A DNA stretch of 64,000 bases, taken from contig NW_025062475.1 of the NCBI RefSeq assembly GCF_000002995.4, forward strand, positions 10,668,187 through 10,732,186. Reading direction: 5' to 3'. The stretch comes from Brugia malayi. Its lineage: Eukaryota; Nematoda; Chromadorea; Rhabditida; Onchocercidae. Of this stretch, positions 23,842 to 37,532 are shown in pieces. A program made the translations under genes and the position numbers. The notes under the pieces are model-generated. The model was not told the origin of the DNA. It was given only the letters and a program-made list of their open reading frames with translations, and searched no databases. Every line of letters begins with the position of its first letter. Position 1 is the first letter of the stretch.

Positions 23842-26800
23842 TTTCACTCTTACAGAGCAATGATCTGAATATTATAACATATAAATATCGATTAGTTTGT
23901 CACAATCATATGTGACATCGATAAATCAATGATTGAAGCATGAAATGACAAATAGAATACAATCATTTTAGTATTTTTTATTTAATTGAGTAGGATTAAT
24001 TTTCTTAAAATATTAGTTAAATATTTCTTTTGCTATCAGTGCTATATCTCAATGGTAGCAAGGAAGCACTGCAAAAAAATTTGGCCCAAAAGAACATTGA
24101 ATTTCAGATACAAACTACATTTAAAAGCATTCATCAGTCATTTTTTAAGTGAAAATCTCATGAAATTTCATTGCTTTTAAGATTGATAACTCAGTTTCCA
24201 TATTGTGAGAGATATTAGCATGAGCATAAGTTATATTTAATGTCAAAGATGATATATTTAAATTTAAAAAGTAAAATTTGAAATCACTATGACTTGTATT
24301 TCTGTCAAAAATGATAGTAATATAACTCTTCGAAGAAAATATCTTTTAAATTAATGTAGAAATACTTTTAAGTTAATATTCGAGCTTCTCATCAATCGTA
24401 AATTACTAATTACTTATAAATAATATAGCAGAAAATTAGTGTATATCTTATTAAGAATTAAAATTCGACTGAAAAATATAAAATTATGGGCTTATTTTGC
24501 ACTTTTCATTTATAATTTCCTGAATTATAAAATTGGAAATTGATTATTCGTTCATCACTATAGCAAATAAAAATTTTAAACATATTTCTTGATGATAAAT
24601 AGTTTGTATGCTATTTGGAAAATGTAAACAGAAAGATTATAATGCAAGATAATTATCCAAAATTTTATGTGACTATTTTTTTTCAATTTCAAAAACTGCT
24701 CATCTTTGATTATAAGCTAAAAATTTGCACATCAAAAAATATGAAATTTTGAAATTTAGAAATTATTAATAAAAGAAAAATTTTGAATTAATTCACGAAT
24801 CAACATCTAGCAGTTAGAAGTCATCAAACTAATTCTTGCTGTAAATTTGGTTAACCTGCTAATACCATTTGTGCAATATCAAAATTTTTATGGTATTGGA
24901 ACTTTTCATAAAATTCACTTATTAGCTTGATAGCCACTGATTTGAACTGACTGCTTAGTATTCTTGGCCTGCAGAAGATAGTATCTTTTCGGTATGTCTG
25001 AAGTTTTCAAACATTTTTGACCTTCAAAATGAGCTGTGCTAGAATTCGTCTGTTAAATAAGTTACAATAATACTTACAAAGCTTGAATTTTAGAGAATTC
25101 GAATTTTACTATGATATCAATACTTTTCTCAAAAGATTTTGTACAGAATTTGAAAATTTGACAGAATCACGCATAGTTTTTAAAAAACTTTTAGATCTAA
25201 TTAAAGTAAATAGTAATGAGTGATTTGTCAAAACGTAAACAAAGTTATTGATCACTACTAATCACTACCAATTGTTTTCACACAAAAACGACACAGAGTT
25301 GACAGCTATCAAATATTGTAAGGAAATAAACATTAATTGAAATCGTAATTTTCAGCAGTAGATATATAATATAATTATGCATTGCTTTACACAATAGAAT
25401 TTAGTCCAATTATTGATTTAAACTTGAATTGATAAATAAATTGTGAGTGACTGAAAGAAATTTCAACTTCCTACCAGTAATTAATTGCAACGTTTGAATG
25501 ATTTGATTCCTGAAATAAACATTCGGAATTAGAAATAACAATGGACAAGTTTTGAAAAATCTACTTAAAATGATAATAAATTCAGTACGTATACAAGGAT
25601 ATAAGGCGCAACTGTTTGACTGACAAAAGTATAAACACTGTTGGAGATACATTCTATAAAGTGTGGAAATCAGCAGGAACAAACATTTTCGATGTTTCGT
25701 CGATGACGATTAAAGGGGACAAGAGGAGAGAGCAAAGGAGCAGATCTTGCATACTAGTTTCTGGATATGAAATGCATCAGGGTGCTCACAGTACTTCAAT
25801 GATAATAACATTTTCGTTTCAACCGGTTCTCCGAACTAATACTGTTACAATTGTTGAACAAAACATTATATTTTCAATTTCAATCTTCTCGCTGATAACA
25901 GTTATCTAAATATTTCAGTTTAACAAAGATTGCATTAATTTTAATTAATATTTCGAAATTTCGGTTATACTGAGCAAAAAAGTTGACATTCATAAGAAAT
26001 TGAGGTTTAGTAAAATATTAAAGCTGGCAGATTTATGATAACTTTCACAATTCTACCCTAATCTAAAAGATCAGAAAATAGAAAAAGTTGTTAAAAATTT
26101 CAGAATTGAAATTTTATAAATTTTAACGAGAATTAAATGAGCTACCCTGCAATGAATAAAATGATGATGATTAGAGATGATGATGCCCTTATTGTCATAA
26201 TGACTTCTAGACTCACCGAGAGTGTTGCTCAACTGAAAATAAGTGCCCAAAAAACCGGATTAGTGATGGTTACATCAAAATATTCAAGCATAGTATGTAG
26301 GGCAGGTTTGAGTCATTTTTTTTTCCACCACCATTTATTATCATAATATTATCAATTATAAACACCGATTGTTTTATTTTGCACTTGATGGCAAATTGTA
26401 TATTGTATGATATTAACTGCTAGAAGTGACATTTCAGAATACACTTGAATTTATTCAGAAATTCATCCTGTTTTCTTGTTTCTTTTTTCTTGATCAGTTT
26501 TCTATTTCATTGTGCGGTCAACTTTTAACTTTTAACATAATACTTCAAAATATTTGCAGAATTTAAAATTTGAATTAGAATTACTGTTGATCTGCATTTA
26601 CATGCAAATTTCAATTGATCACCTGATCATTGCAATGATGAGTAATGCAGCATTTTTATTCGACAAAAATGAATTGATAAAATGATTAAACATGCATGTT
26701 TCTTTCTTAATTTCTAAACAAATTTTGTGATAAGAGAAGCACTTTTGTGCCATAATTGCAAATCCAGCATTTTTAAATTAATTAAACAATTATTGAAATC

Positions 26801-29800
26801 GTTGCTGAACACAAAAATGTGACTTTTGCATCCATGCAAACTTTCATTAAGAGAAAAATACCAAAAATACAAAAATTAAAAATCTTTCAAAGATTAAAGC
26901 CAGTAGTGAAGTCAGAATTTTATGATTTTGTGATATTGATTTTTTTTAAAACATTTAATACACTTTTTTAAATTTACTTAAATAGCTATTCGCTGAAGAT
27001 ATTTTTATTGACAAAAAGTTTCGTGACATTTTGTAAAATGTTTCATCTGTTCCTCAAAAAAAAAAACTAATGTTTTATATGTCAAGTTACAATTATTGTA
27101 AGATAAAAAGTCAAATCTAGTCGTTAGATTTCATCAAATTTTTACTTAATGTTTTCTATTGAAAAAAGTTTTTCGTTTTCTCTTAAAATTAAATGAAATT
27201 CTAATTAATTTTAAAAAAGCGAAATGAAATTACGGGTAGTTGTTATCATTAACTAGTATATTATCATAACTCTTTACTGTGAATTGAAAATCAGATTCAT
27301 GTGAAAAAGTTAAATTAAGCTGTAATTGGTGGTACATTTCAAAAGTGCTTCCCGTAATACTCTAATCAGTAATGATTTTATTTACTTATCTAAGTTATCG
27401 AATCAAATCGATTCATATCAAACCGCTTTCTCCTTCAGTTTATTGAATCGATTTAAACTAATTTAGCTGTCAGCCTTTAATTTAACTTAGAATAACTTGC
27501 TAATAACAAATATCTAATACAATATAGTAAAAGTTTAGATAAAATATTTACTTTATCATCATAATGAAAGCATATTATTGCAACGGAGCATAGATGAAGA
27601 GCGACTTTTTTGATTAACACTTTTGTTAAAAAATAGGTATTATCAACAATTATATTAAGATGGAAAATTTTCTGCAATGCATCCGCTAAATTCAAAATCT
27701 GATTTGATGAGATTAATTAAAATTCAAAATATGTTTATCTTTTGATCGAGTATCACTAATAAGTACGATTGATAAACACTAAACATATCAGCATAATCCC
27801 TTAGCAAATTACATATATGCTGTATATAGAAATATGCCTTAAATATAATTTTTGTCCATGAATTTGATGAAAATTATTATTTTCCAACTTTTGGAACTGT
27901 TCACATTCAGAAAACAATCTCTAGTAGTAGTAACAACTATACCAATTTCAATAACGCTCAACCAATCAAATATCTGATAAGAAGATGAAAACTTTTTTCA
28001 ATATTTAATGCAATCAAACTATGATGAACAACGTTAGATTCTTTCAACTCTCATCATTTCTCATTTCTTTAAAATTTAACTGACAATTTTATTAGATATT
28101 TTTCAGAACAACTTGCTTTTTTCTTGCATTTTTCCTCCTTGACCATTTTTTGCACGCAATATGAATTCCGATAATTCATGTTTAGTTAATTAAACTACAT
28201 CATTATTACTTGTTTTAGTAGCTTCAATGTTCAGATCTTTCATTCTCCAAACTCACAGATAATCCTAAAAACATCAAATTTTAATATTTAAAATGAATAT
28301 TTGAAAGGTTAATTTTTTTAACCTAAATTTAGAGTTATATTTGGAATAAGATAATTTATAATACAAAGAATTTTCATGATTAATACAAGCATCACAATTC
28401 TTGCAAAAGAATTGTGAAACTTCATTTTTCGTCTTCGTTCATCAGCGGTAGATAAAAATTGTATTTGTTAAATGCAATTATAAAAGGTAAAGAAAGTTGT
28501 TCTACATATAGTCACTTTGTTTTTGCACTTTCTAATGATTCGGTTGTTGCAATCTGTTATTAATAATTAAATCCATTTATAATTGTTAGAAATTGAGAAA
28601 ATTTTCTCGAAAAGATTTCATTTCTTTTAAAAATTCATGACAACTTTTTTTTTTAAGAAAAAAAAATTCATGACAACTTTTTTTTTTTTTTTTTTTTTAA
28701 GAATTTTAAGAAACTATCACTGTTCTTGATATTCAATATCCATTTTGATTTTAAGTTTCTAGGCTTTATGTTTCAATCCACCGTTATGTAGTATTCATTT
28801 TTTTTTTGATATTAAATGAGATAATGAATAAATAATAGATGTACCGCCCTTGGATCAAATATGGAGTTTATTAATGGGAGTATATTTAGTGGTTGAACAT
28901 AGATTTCAGTTTTGGCTTCCCAAGTTTTTCTTATATTTTTTGCAACTATGTCTTTTTTCTTTTTTCTTTCTTTCATAACTTATTTAATTAAGGATATAGA
29001 AATTTCATTTAAACATGCCGTGTTCGAGATGACATTTTATGATCAAACGAATCAACACAAATGACAAATAAGATGACAAGTGAGAAAAATTTGAAGTTGG
29101 AAATCGAAAAAAAAAGCACATTTTAAATTATATTATTGCGACAGATAATGTTATTTATATGTAATCCAAATTAGGCCGTTAAGGTTTTGAATGATAATTC
29201 ATCAATTCATTATCAATTATTAATTAGTTAGACAAATTTTCAAACATTTTGAAATTACAGGCATTGGTAATGCATACTGAAAGGAAAGTTATATTCTTAT
29301 AAGATAATTATAAAGAAAAGTTCTATCATCACTTTTATGTCTTCCATTATTGTTATTAATTTTATTTTAGTGAAATCAAATAAATAAATTTCGTCTATCA
29401 CTTATTTCTCGAAGTCAACATTTGGAATTGTACATTAAAATTAAGAAAAAAAAACTTACTTCAAAGATTTTTTTGTGAGTAGAGAGAAAAAATCTACGTG
29501 TAAATCAGTTTCTCTTAAATTTTTACATTGAGATTTATTTAACTTTTGCAATTCAATATAGAATCAGTAAACACATTTCAGTAAATACGAGAACTTCGTG
29601 AGGCAAATTTGAGAGCAACTTACGAAAAAGCAGTTAGAGTAGTGCAATATCAATTCAAACTAAAGTATCAGCTCTAAAAAAAAAAAAAAAAAAAAAGAAC
29701 ATAAATCTTTTTTTCATTTTACAAAATTATTATAACTTTCAGTCATCCCAAAGGGTCCAAAAAAAATTTGATAAAAATAAAAATGTTAGCCGGTGGAATT

Positions 29801-31584
29801 GATAATATAAATAGCTGTAAAGAATGCCATCACTAATCATGATAAATAAATTATCTTCATCCATGCATCTGTGGCTAGAACAAATAATATTTAGATATGA
29901 TGATAAAAGATATTACAATTATCATCTTTTCCGTTTCTTTTCCTCCTTTCTTATCAAATATTCATTTTTAATTTTATTTTTAAATTTAGCAACCATAAAT
30001 ATTTATGTGACACAAATATAACGATAAATAAATTTTATTAAATATATCAATAAGAAAAAGTAGGCAACATTTCAATTTAAGTATTTCAATTTAATGCAAT
30101 TCATGTATATCTCATTTGGTCATAAAAAATAAATATGATTTAATCTTGGTAATATAGAAGAAAAGGAAGAAAGAAGTAAGCAATAATATTCACAATAATA
30201 TTATAATAGAATAAACTATCACAATAAAATCATAATAAAACCAATGAAGCATTTCTGGTAATAATGTAAAGGTGTAATAATAAGAATAATGTAATCATAA
30301 TAACGGATTAGCTTATTCCGCTAATTGTAATACATGAAGCAAGCAATGTTGTTGATGTTTTGACATAAATAAGCCATTGTGCTCTAACAATTAATCATTA
30401 TTGCAATTTAATAATCACAATGCTTAATTAGCAGTCACAATGAGCCAATTTTTCTGTCACTTCATTCTTCCTTTAACTTATTCGAGCCGCTTCAAAACTA
30501 TTTGTAAAAAAAAAATATTTTAGGCTACTGGCAATCAGCGTACTAGAAAAGGTGGTCGAACTAATTCAATCAATAATAGAAATGGAAACACTTCATTCAT
30601 TATTTCAGTATAATTGTTTTCGACTTTCGATCATTTCTTTTGATTGAGTGCAATTTATTATAAAGCTTTTTTTTTATAACAAAGGGTCTACCATATTTTT
30701 TAAAAAAACTTTATAATTTTCGGTACAATACTATAGCTTCTTACGACCAACAGAGCCTTTTCTTTGAGACAAACATCAAATAATTCAATTTTTGGATGTT
30801 TGAGATTTTTTGATGAATGCCATTTTAAAGCTGCTCTAAAATCTCCTTAATTTTGAATTACCATTGAACGTAGCTATAAACGGGCTAATTCTTCTTTTAT
30901 TCTGTTCTAATGTTAAATTACCAGGAGTCCTTTTAGTTCATGTTTGTAATGACAGACATTTCTCAGATGAAAACAAATGAAGTAAAGTCCAAATGTATCA
31001 GACTTAAAACAGCAAAAAATTTTGCAAATTAACTGATTCATATTTAAATCGCTTCATCTCAACACATGACATCTCTTATTAAGCGATTATTAAATAAAAG
31101 AAAAAAAAAAAAAAAAGAACCGACCTAACACATCCAAATTGCTAACATCTAATTCATTTCTATCCCACACAGTTTGCTTTTATTCTGTCAAATAAAATTA
31201 TGTCTGGAAGAAAATTTGAAATTAAATTTATCTTTTATGAGAAAAGCAATTGTCTTTTAGCAATTATTTCTAATTTTTCTTAAAAAAACCAGACTCCTTT
31301 CAAAATTTTCAAAGATTTTAATTTTGCACTACTTTTGAGTGCAAATATTCCTTGATTTTATACGCTTTTCAAAATTTTAATTTTGTACTATTTTCCTTTG
31401 CATATATCTTGATTTTATAAGCAAAGTTCAAATTTCCCTAATATGCGTGCTGATATCCTTTGCAAATGCACAAAAATATTTCAATTAATTTCGCATGAAA
31501 TATATTACGAATTTATCGTAACATGCAGTCATTTTGCATTATTTTACAATCATTGAGTAGTCGCCAAGAATATTTTTCTCTAAT
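23842..31584. other. Long AT-rich intergenic region with weak coding hints
   Basis: About 7.7 kb with no gene I can support. An open frame at 25586-25909 (+) follows a TTCAG acceptor-like site and is less AT-rich than its surroundings, but lacks an initial ATG and any recognised motif. A 69-codon frame starting at 26137 is similar. Near 30524, after ATTTTAG, a 29-codon frame (GGRTNSINNRNG) ends at a stop. A ~20-bp motif with a T-run (AATTCATGACAACTTTT) is duplicated at 28632 and 28667. The region may hold distal regulatory DNA of the flanking genes. Confidence 0.4.
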
Positions 31585-32816
31585 ATGAGGTAATTATTGA
31601 AGGATGCCACTCTATTTACATATATATATACTTAAAAGAGTTTTATAATTATTTACTAACTGCTCCAGACTTCTAAATTTCAGTTACTGGAACTTATTTG
31701 TGTTAACTACACGTGAATGGATTGTCGTGCTTTATGCTGTTACCATAGTATTTATAGTCATTTTTATGATTACTTTAATAATTTGCATCGTACGCAATTG
31801 TTGCTACATTGTTTGCACTAATGATGAAGAGGTTAAGTGATAAATCAATCATTAATTCAAATTTACATGAAATAAGTTTTAGATTAGAAACCACAAAAAA
31901 TACGGAAACTTTTTCTCCAATTAATTGATTTCCTATTTGAAGAAATACAGTCGGAAAAGTGATTTCTCGATTTAGTTTCTCTTTATTCTCCTATTACCTG
32001 TTACTATTACTATCTTCTATTACCTTCATGAATTCCTGTGAGTCTAAGAAAACTCTGCAACTAAAGAACCATCTAGCAAAGAATTACGCTGTTGATCTGC
32101 AAGCTTTTTACTATTGCTTTGTTTCATTCTAATTTGAAAATTTTTTTACAGACCACCCGTACTGATCAATGATAGCACTAACGAATTAAATCGGTTCCAT
32201 AAAATTTAAATTCATATAAAATACAGAAGTACAGCTGCTTAATTACAACTGTATATTTCAGGATGTTGAAAGAGATGTCATCATGACTGTACCGCAACAA
32301 GCACCTGTCGTCGGCCAATCATCTCATTCCGAAAATTCACAGTGCCCCGTACATGGCCAGAAAAAATGTATACACTCAACTTTCTTGCCTAGCTTTTAAA
32401 ATCAAAGCAAAATATGAAATTCTCTGGAAATGAAAAAAATCGGAAAAGTGAAATTCATCAATGATCAGAAATATGATTTATTTAATTGTCCGATTACAAT
32501 TCGCTAGCATTTAAAATAATGATTGCTGAATTTCCCATGAATAAATATTTATGAGATTGCTGTAAAGAAAAGCATGCTAATTGATTTCACTCTCCTTGGC
32601 TTAGACTATATTTTGGCGAATGCTAAAGTGATAAAATGTATTATCATTTTTAAAAAGATAGCTTAATCACCAAGACTGTCTACCGCTTTTATTGTTATCA
32701 GCAGCATTACATTAATTATAGCTATTTACTTTTTCATTTCAGATCATAATAATGCCAGAGTTCATAAGCATAATTTATTGGTAGATGACGGTCATATGAC
32801 GATAATGCATCAATAA
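31585..32816 (+). CDS. Small single-pass transmembrane protein, unrecognised
   Basis: Four exons built from splice sites: 31585-31589 (only ATG AG), 31684-31831, 32262-32367 and 32743-32816, giving 110 residues with consistent phases (donors GTAATT, GTTAAG, GTATAC; acceptors all TTTCAG). Residues about 13-37 form one membrane helix (WIVVLYAVTIVFIVIFMITL), followed by a Cys-rich juxtamembrane stretch (RNCCYIVC) that could be palmitoylated. The tail is polar, with QCPVHGQKK and several His. I recognise no family. With no N-terminal signal it would likely sit as a single-span protein. The five-base first coding exon is the weakest part, but it is the one nearby ATG that keeps the phase; earlier stops exclude simple extension. 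No long open frame marks this gene. Confidence 0.6.
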
Positions 32817-33947
32817 CAGAAAATCAAGTAATTAAGGATAAAAACCCGAAAGTGAATGATAGAAACATGCGAAACAACTGAAATATTTATTGAATAAATC
32901 TTCTCCTTTTTTTTTTTTTTTTTTTTTGAATTTTAATAATTTAGTGTAACGGGTCACTGAATATTCCTCTGAAATAACACAGGAAACCGTTCATATTTGA
33001 CCAGTAATTATTTTTTCACTGAAATTTTTTCACTTGAAAAATTTCAAGGTCCCTAAGATGTCATCATTTTATCTTAAAAAAAAGAAAGAAAAAAAGCTAA
33101 GAGAGGATTTTAAAGACCAAAATGTGCTCAAAACTAATTTACTAAATGATTTTGAACTTTATTTATTCTGTGTAACATCATCAAATTAATTACTAAAGTA
33201 ATTGCTGTTATTGGTAAATTCCAATTCCATGACTATCTAACTTAATGGACTCAGTCATTTTAGAAGTGTAACAAATTGATATAAATATGCAGTTTTTTCG
33301 AACTATAAAACATTATCATGATGCTTTACTGGATCCTTTTTTTATTGTATGCTTTTTCTTAGCTTTGCTTTTCCAAACAGTAGTTTCTTTGTTATTGTAT
33401 GGCTTTTCTGCACATTTACTAGCTGAATGCTTTTTTTTAGTTTCAGTTATTCATTTGAAACTTATTGCTTGTAAAGTAGCAAATGCGTAACGAGAAAATC
33501 AGCTATGTTTCAGTAGTCGTGCGACTATCTGTTAATTCGTAGTTTAAATCAGGTAATTATTTACAAATTAGCCACGATTCACGTGCTTATTTTATAAATA
33601 ATTGAAAATAAGTGGGTGACTAAGAAGAAAACTGTTTGCTTTTTATTCCTCATTTCATCGTTTTTGACCAAATTTCAACGATATTTACCATATTTTTGTT
33701 GCAAAATTAATAAACAGTTAATCGGAATCATAATCTAAAACTTTACCAAGTCACTTGATGATGAGAAGAGACGAAGTAATTTTATGTTTAAAAATTTCGA
33801 AGCTCTTCGCATGAATTTATGAATTTTGTACATCCGATTTGGAGTGTAACGAGAAAAATACACCTACTTACAACAGTTCTACAAGCTACCAAAAAACTGA
33901 CAGTTTCGGGAAAGCCACGAAATTTGAATAGTTGCTAGAAACGTCTA
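32817..33947. other. Intergenic
   Basis: Contains a T-run near 32908-32926 and AT-rich flanks. A 67-codon hydrophobic frame at 33287-33490 has Phe/Leu-rich composition typical of AT-rich random sequence and no support. The right end may be the decayed leader of the adjacent retroelement. Confidence 0.4.
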
Positions 33948-36330
33948 TTGGTGTCAGCCGGAAAATGTCTAAGCGCACGACCGGTAAAAGAAAAATTAGA
34001 AGCTCTTCTCAAAGAAGCCCAGGAAATGGATCTAACGCCTTCGGAGCAAATGTTGACCAGAGAAGAAACCTGTCAACAGCACGAAGTTCGAGAAAGAATT
34101 ATTGAAGAAAAAATATGTCTCAAACAGCATATTGGCACACTTGAGACAATTAAACTAATTGGATCCAATATATACAACAGGTTCCAATAACGGAGAACAA
34201 GAAGACAAATACGCCCAAATGGTCGAAGATAAAAAATGAAATGAAGTCATCATAACCATAAGTTTATAGAATGACTTAGAGTTAGCAATCCAACGCCTTA
34301 AAGAAGGCGAAATAAAGGAGCAACCAACCCAAACATCCAACAGTTAACTTATCCCAACTACTACTGTCTACCTTCAATGGTAATCTTAAATTGTGGAAAG
34401 GATTCTGAGTAGTATTGAAGCTGCAGCCTATTTGCAAAACATACCAGACATCCAAAAATTAAATTATTTAATTGCCTTGTTGGGTTATAACCCCAGAAAA
34501 TTATGATGTAATACGGAAAATCCTTATTGGAAAAAAATGCAATCCCACATCATTAAAAAAATGCTGCATATTTCATTAAAATAATCGAGAGTGGAAGATA
34601 ACAGTTGAAGCTACTGAAAGAATAATTCGATAACTTGATGCAATGGGTAAGAATCCCTAACAATCCAATTTCAAATTGTCATTGAAAATAAACTATTCGC
34701 CTGGATTCTGGACATAGTATATCAAAAAAAGGAGAAACAGAAATATGGTCAGTAACTAAGCTAAGACAACTCTTAACAAAATTATCTAAAGAAACGAAGT
34801 TACAAAAAGCCAATTCTTTGACATCATAAAAGAGCAAAAGGTAACTAAAAGTAAAATTGGTCCACGGAATAATCATAATCAAGGATTAGCCCGTTTTACG
34901 AAGAAACTTCGGCTTTAACTATAAGAACACTGAAAACATATGCAAAAGCTAATACGAAGATTAGCAAAACCCAAAGACCATGTGCATTTTGCAATAAGAA
35001 CTAGGGATAATGAATGCCAAACTTATCTTAGTCTATAACGAAGAGTGCAACGACTGAGAGAAAACAACGTCTGTATAAACTCTTCAACCAGGACATACGA
35101 CAGTCAATTGCAAGACAAGAAAACGTGTATGTTTGTACTGCAAAGGTCATCATAATACCGCGTTATGCTACACTAAGTATAACGATCAGGCACAATCACT
35201 GGGACCAATCGAAGAAGATACAAGACGGCAAAGCCAATCTAGTTATAAAGCATTCGATACGAAATGACAAAGAAGTTTTGCTCTTTAGCAAAAAAGTTGA
35301 AGTAATTAATTTAGATATGCCAAAAGTTTCAAATAAAATTGTAGTTTTATTCGAGCAACGTGTATATCAAAGAAACTAACAAGAAGATTACACCTAGAAG
35401 ATATTGATTATGAGCAAGTGGCATTCGCGGGATTCGACAATAGAAACCATCAAACATTACTTTTTGCTAAAGTGCGAATTGGAATAAAAACGATAGAAGC
35501 AGATATTATACATATTGTAGCCACAGTAGTCGACTATTTAACAAACAAAATAAGGGTAATATCTGTAGATCAAGACAATGCATCAGAATGTTTCAACTCT
35601 GTTTCCATTAACAGAGGAAATTAGCAGTTGGAAACCGCCTAACCTAATTATCGGAGTTGACTATTTCTTCAAGTTTATCTCTTTAGAGAAAGCCCAAATT
35701 ATAAATTCAGGGTTTTCTTTAATCAACACAATAGTCGGCCCTATGAATGCTGGAAGTGGATATATAAACAAGCATAATAATCATAAACGTGGTAATCACC
35801 TCAACAAGATGGTAACTCAAAGCACATGCTGTTCCTTTCAGAATGAGGATCAAACCACCATTACACCTATTAACATTCCAGTGATTGATCGATTCTGGGA
35901 ACTGGAATTCATAGGAATACATTCAAGAATAACTTAATCTACAGGATGACGAACAAGTTTTAGAAAGGTTCAAAGGAAATATCACAAAAAACAATGGTAG
36001 ATACCAAGTTGCTTGGCCATGGAAAGAATCCAGAATCAAATTAAACGACAATTTCGGATTGTGTCTTGGTCGCCTAAGATCCTTAACTAAACAACTTCAG
36101 AACGATGAACTCAAATATGACGAAACGATTCGCGATCAGTTACTATTTGGCATTATCGAAAAGGTATTTGCAGAGATGGACCAGTTGGAGTTACTACCAA
36201 TAAAAAGAAACCGCAACGATTCCTTTGGTTAAAGGATATAAACGGACAAGTAATAGATGATAATATTGAATATTATCGATTTAAACGAGTCCCATTTGGA
36301 ATAATATCATCACTACTTTTATTATCCGCT
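33948..36330 (+). pseudogene. BEL/Pao retrotransposon gag-pol remnant, truncated in reverse transcriptase
   Basis: Read in order on the + strand through many stops and frame changes. A gag-like N-terminal part begins at 33948 (coiled, charged; KEKLEALLKEAQEMDL). A core gag block lies near 34370-34500. A zinc knuckle sits at about 35120-35170 (CLYCKGHHNTALC). The protease/linker region covers about 35280-35900 (LIIGVDYFF, then GPMNAGSG), followed by the start of reverse transcriptase (DDEQVLERF, RVPFGII). It stops abruptly at 36330 within reverse transcriptase and joins a segment in the opposite orientation. Bases 35853-36330 nearly match 1040-1508. The copy cannot be functional. Confidence 0.85.
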
Positions 36331-37014
36331 TCATATTTTCGTTCTCTTCTCCTCCCTCACTTCTAATTTTTTTTCTATTTTCACTTCTTTCTTTTGAATA
36401 TGACTAACCTGCTTTGACGCATTTCCCTTTTTTGTTGCTGCAAAGAGAATGAAAAAAGATATTCTTCTTCATTAATAAAAGTATTTATCGTTGCTGGGAT
36501 AGTTTATCCTTTCAATAATTGATGAAATTAACTTGCTTAAGAGATGTGATCAGTTTAGCATAGTGAAAATCAATTTTTATCAGAATGTTGAATGGCATGC
36601 ATAAAAGACTGCAATTTTAAATTGTTAAGACTGGTCAATCGGATTCGAATGACCGATTTCCAAAAAATAATAAAGCCGCTGACTGCCACTCAAACCGGGT
36701 AGGTATTAGCAACAGAAACGATCAACCTTACATGCTAGTTAATCGGACAATCAATCGTTGGGGACAAAACAAACACAAACATATAATAGTTGCATGCCTC
36801 TCCGTTTCCATCAAAATAATTCTTTTCACTTTTAGCTGAATAGCGATAAGCGATAAGTGTGGACAAATTATTAATCAGTGATAATCAGAAAGATAAAGGG
36901 AAAATATATTATGAACATACAATTTGAATGTAATGCATGCATGTCAACGACAAATCCAAAATGTTTTTTTTTTTGAAAGATTTGTTTTGGAAGAAAGATT
37001 TGAAAAATTTGTTT
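36331..37014 (-). repeat. Second copy of the 800-bp element-leader segment
   Basis: Nearly identical to 3958-4653. It follows LTR C in that LTR's direction of transcription (minus strand), which fits a 5' leader. The junction at 36330/36331 with plus-strand pol sequence is abrupt and joins two element pieces head to head. Confidence 0.75.
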
Positions 37015-37532
37015 TGGGAGAGGTTTGCTGATCTCGAGGAGATTTGTTAGATGTAGATATTAATATATGGGGTAGCACAGGAGTATAATAATTCCTTTAT
37101 CAACAGTAGCAGTAGTACAATAAACTTGAGAAAAAATGAAGTACAAGCAGCGAAAATCCCTTTTTATAGTTGAACTCTCCCTCAGTAAAAACACACATCC
37201 TAATTGAACATGAGTGACCTCTTTGTATAGCAAGCAGTATGCATAAACAAAGTAAGCGATTTACAATAAAAACTTGCCGATTTGCCGAAAGAGAAATCAG
37301 CCTAATAAAGAGCTGTTGATCTGATTTACAAAAAATTGTTAACCTCACAGATTCAAACATAATGAGATCAACTAACTGAGGAGCTGATACCGTGTAAACA
37401 ATGTATGAAAGACAATCTGAACATAAGATTGGAAACAAAGAATTTAAGGTACAAACATTGCATTGCAAAAAGTTTATAGAATATATTTCTTATATTTTCT
37501 ACTCTCATATGATATTTTAGAGTTTCGCGATA
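37015..37532 (-). repeat. BEL/Pao LTR C, full length, minus strand
   Basis: About 518 bp. Read on the minus strand it begins near TATCGCGAAAC, where the family start is TGTCGCGAAAC, so the terminal base has mutated. It contains TGTTTACACGGTATCAGC, a TATAAAAA promoter motif (37161-37168 complement), and ends AACCTCTCCCA. It is the most complete LTR in the window together with LTR D. Confidence 0.8.

Noticed and set aside
33287..33490. 67-codon Phe/Leu-rich membrane-like protein
   Set aside because: T-rich strand composition explains it; no splice or conservation evidence.
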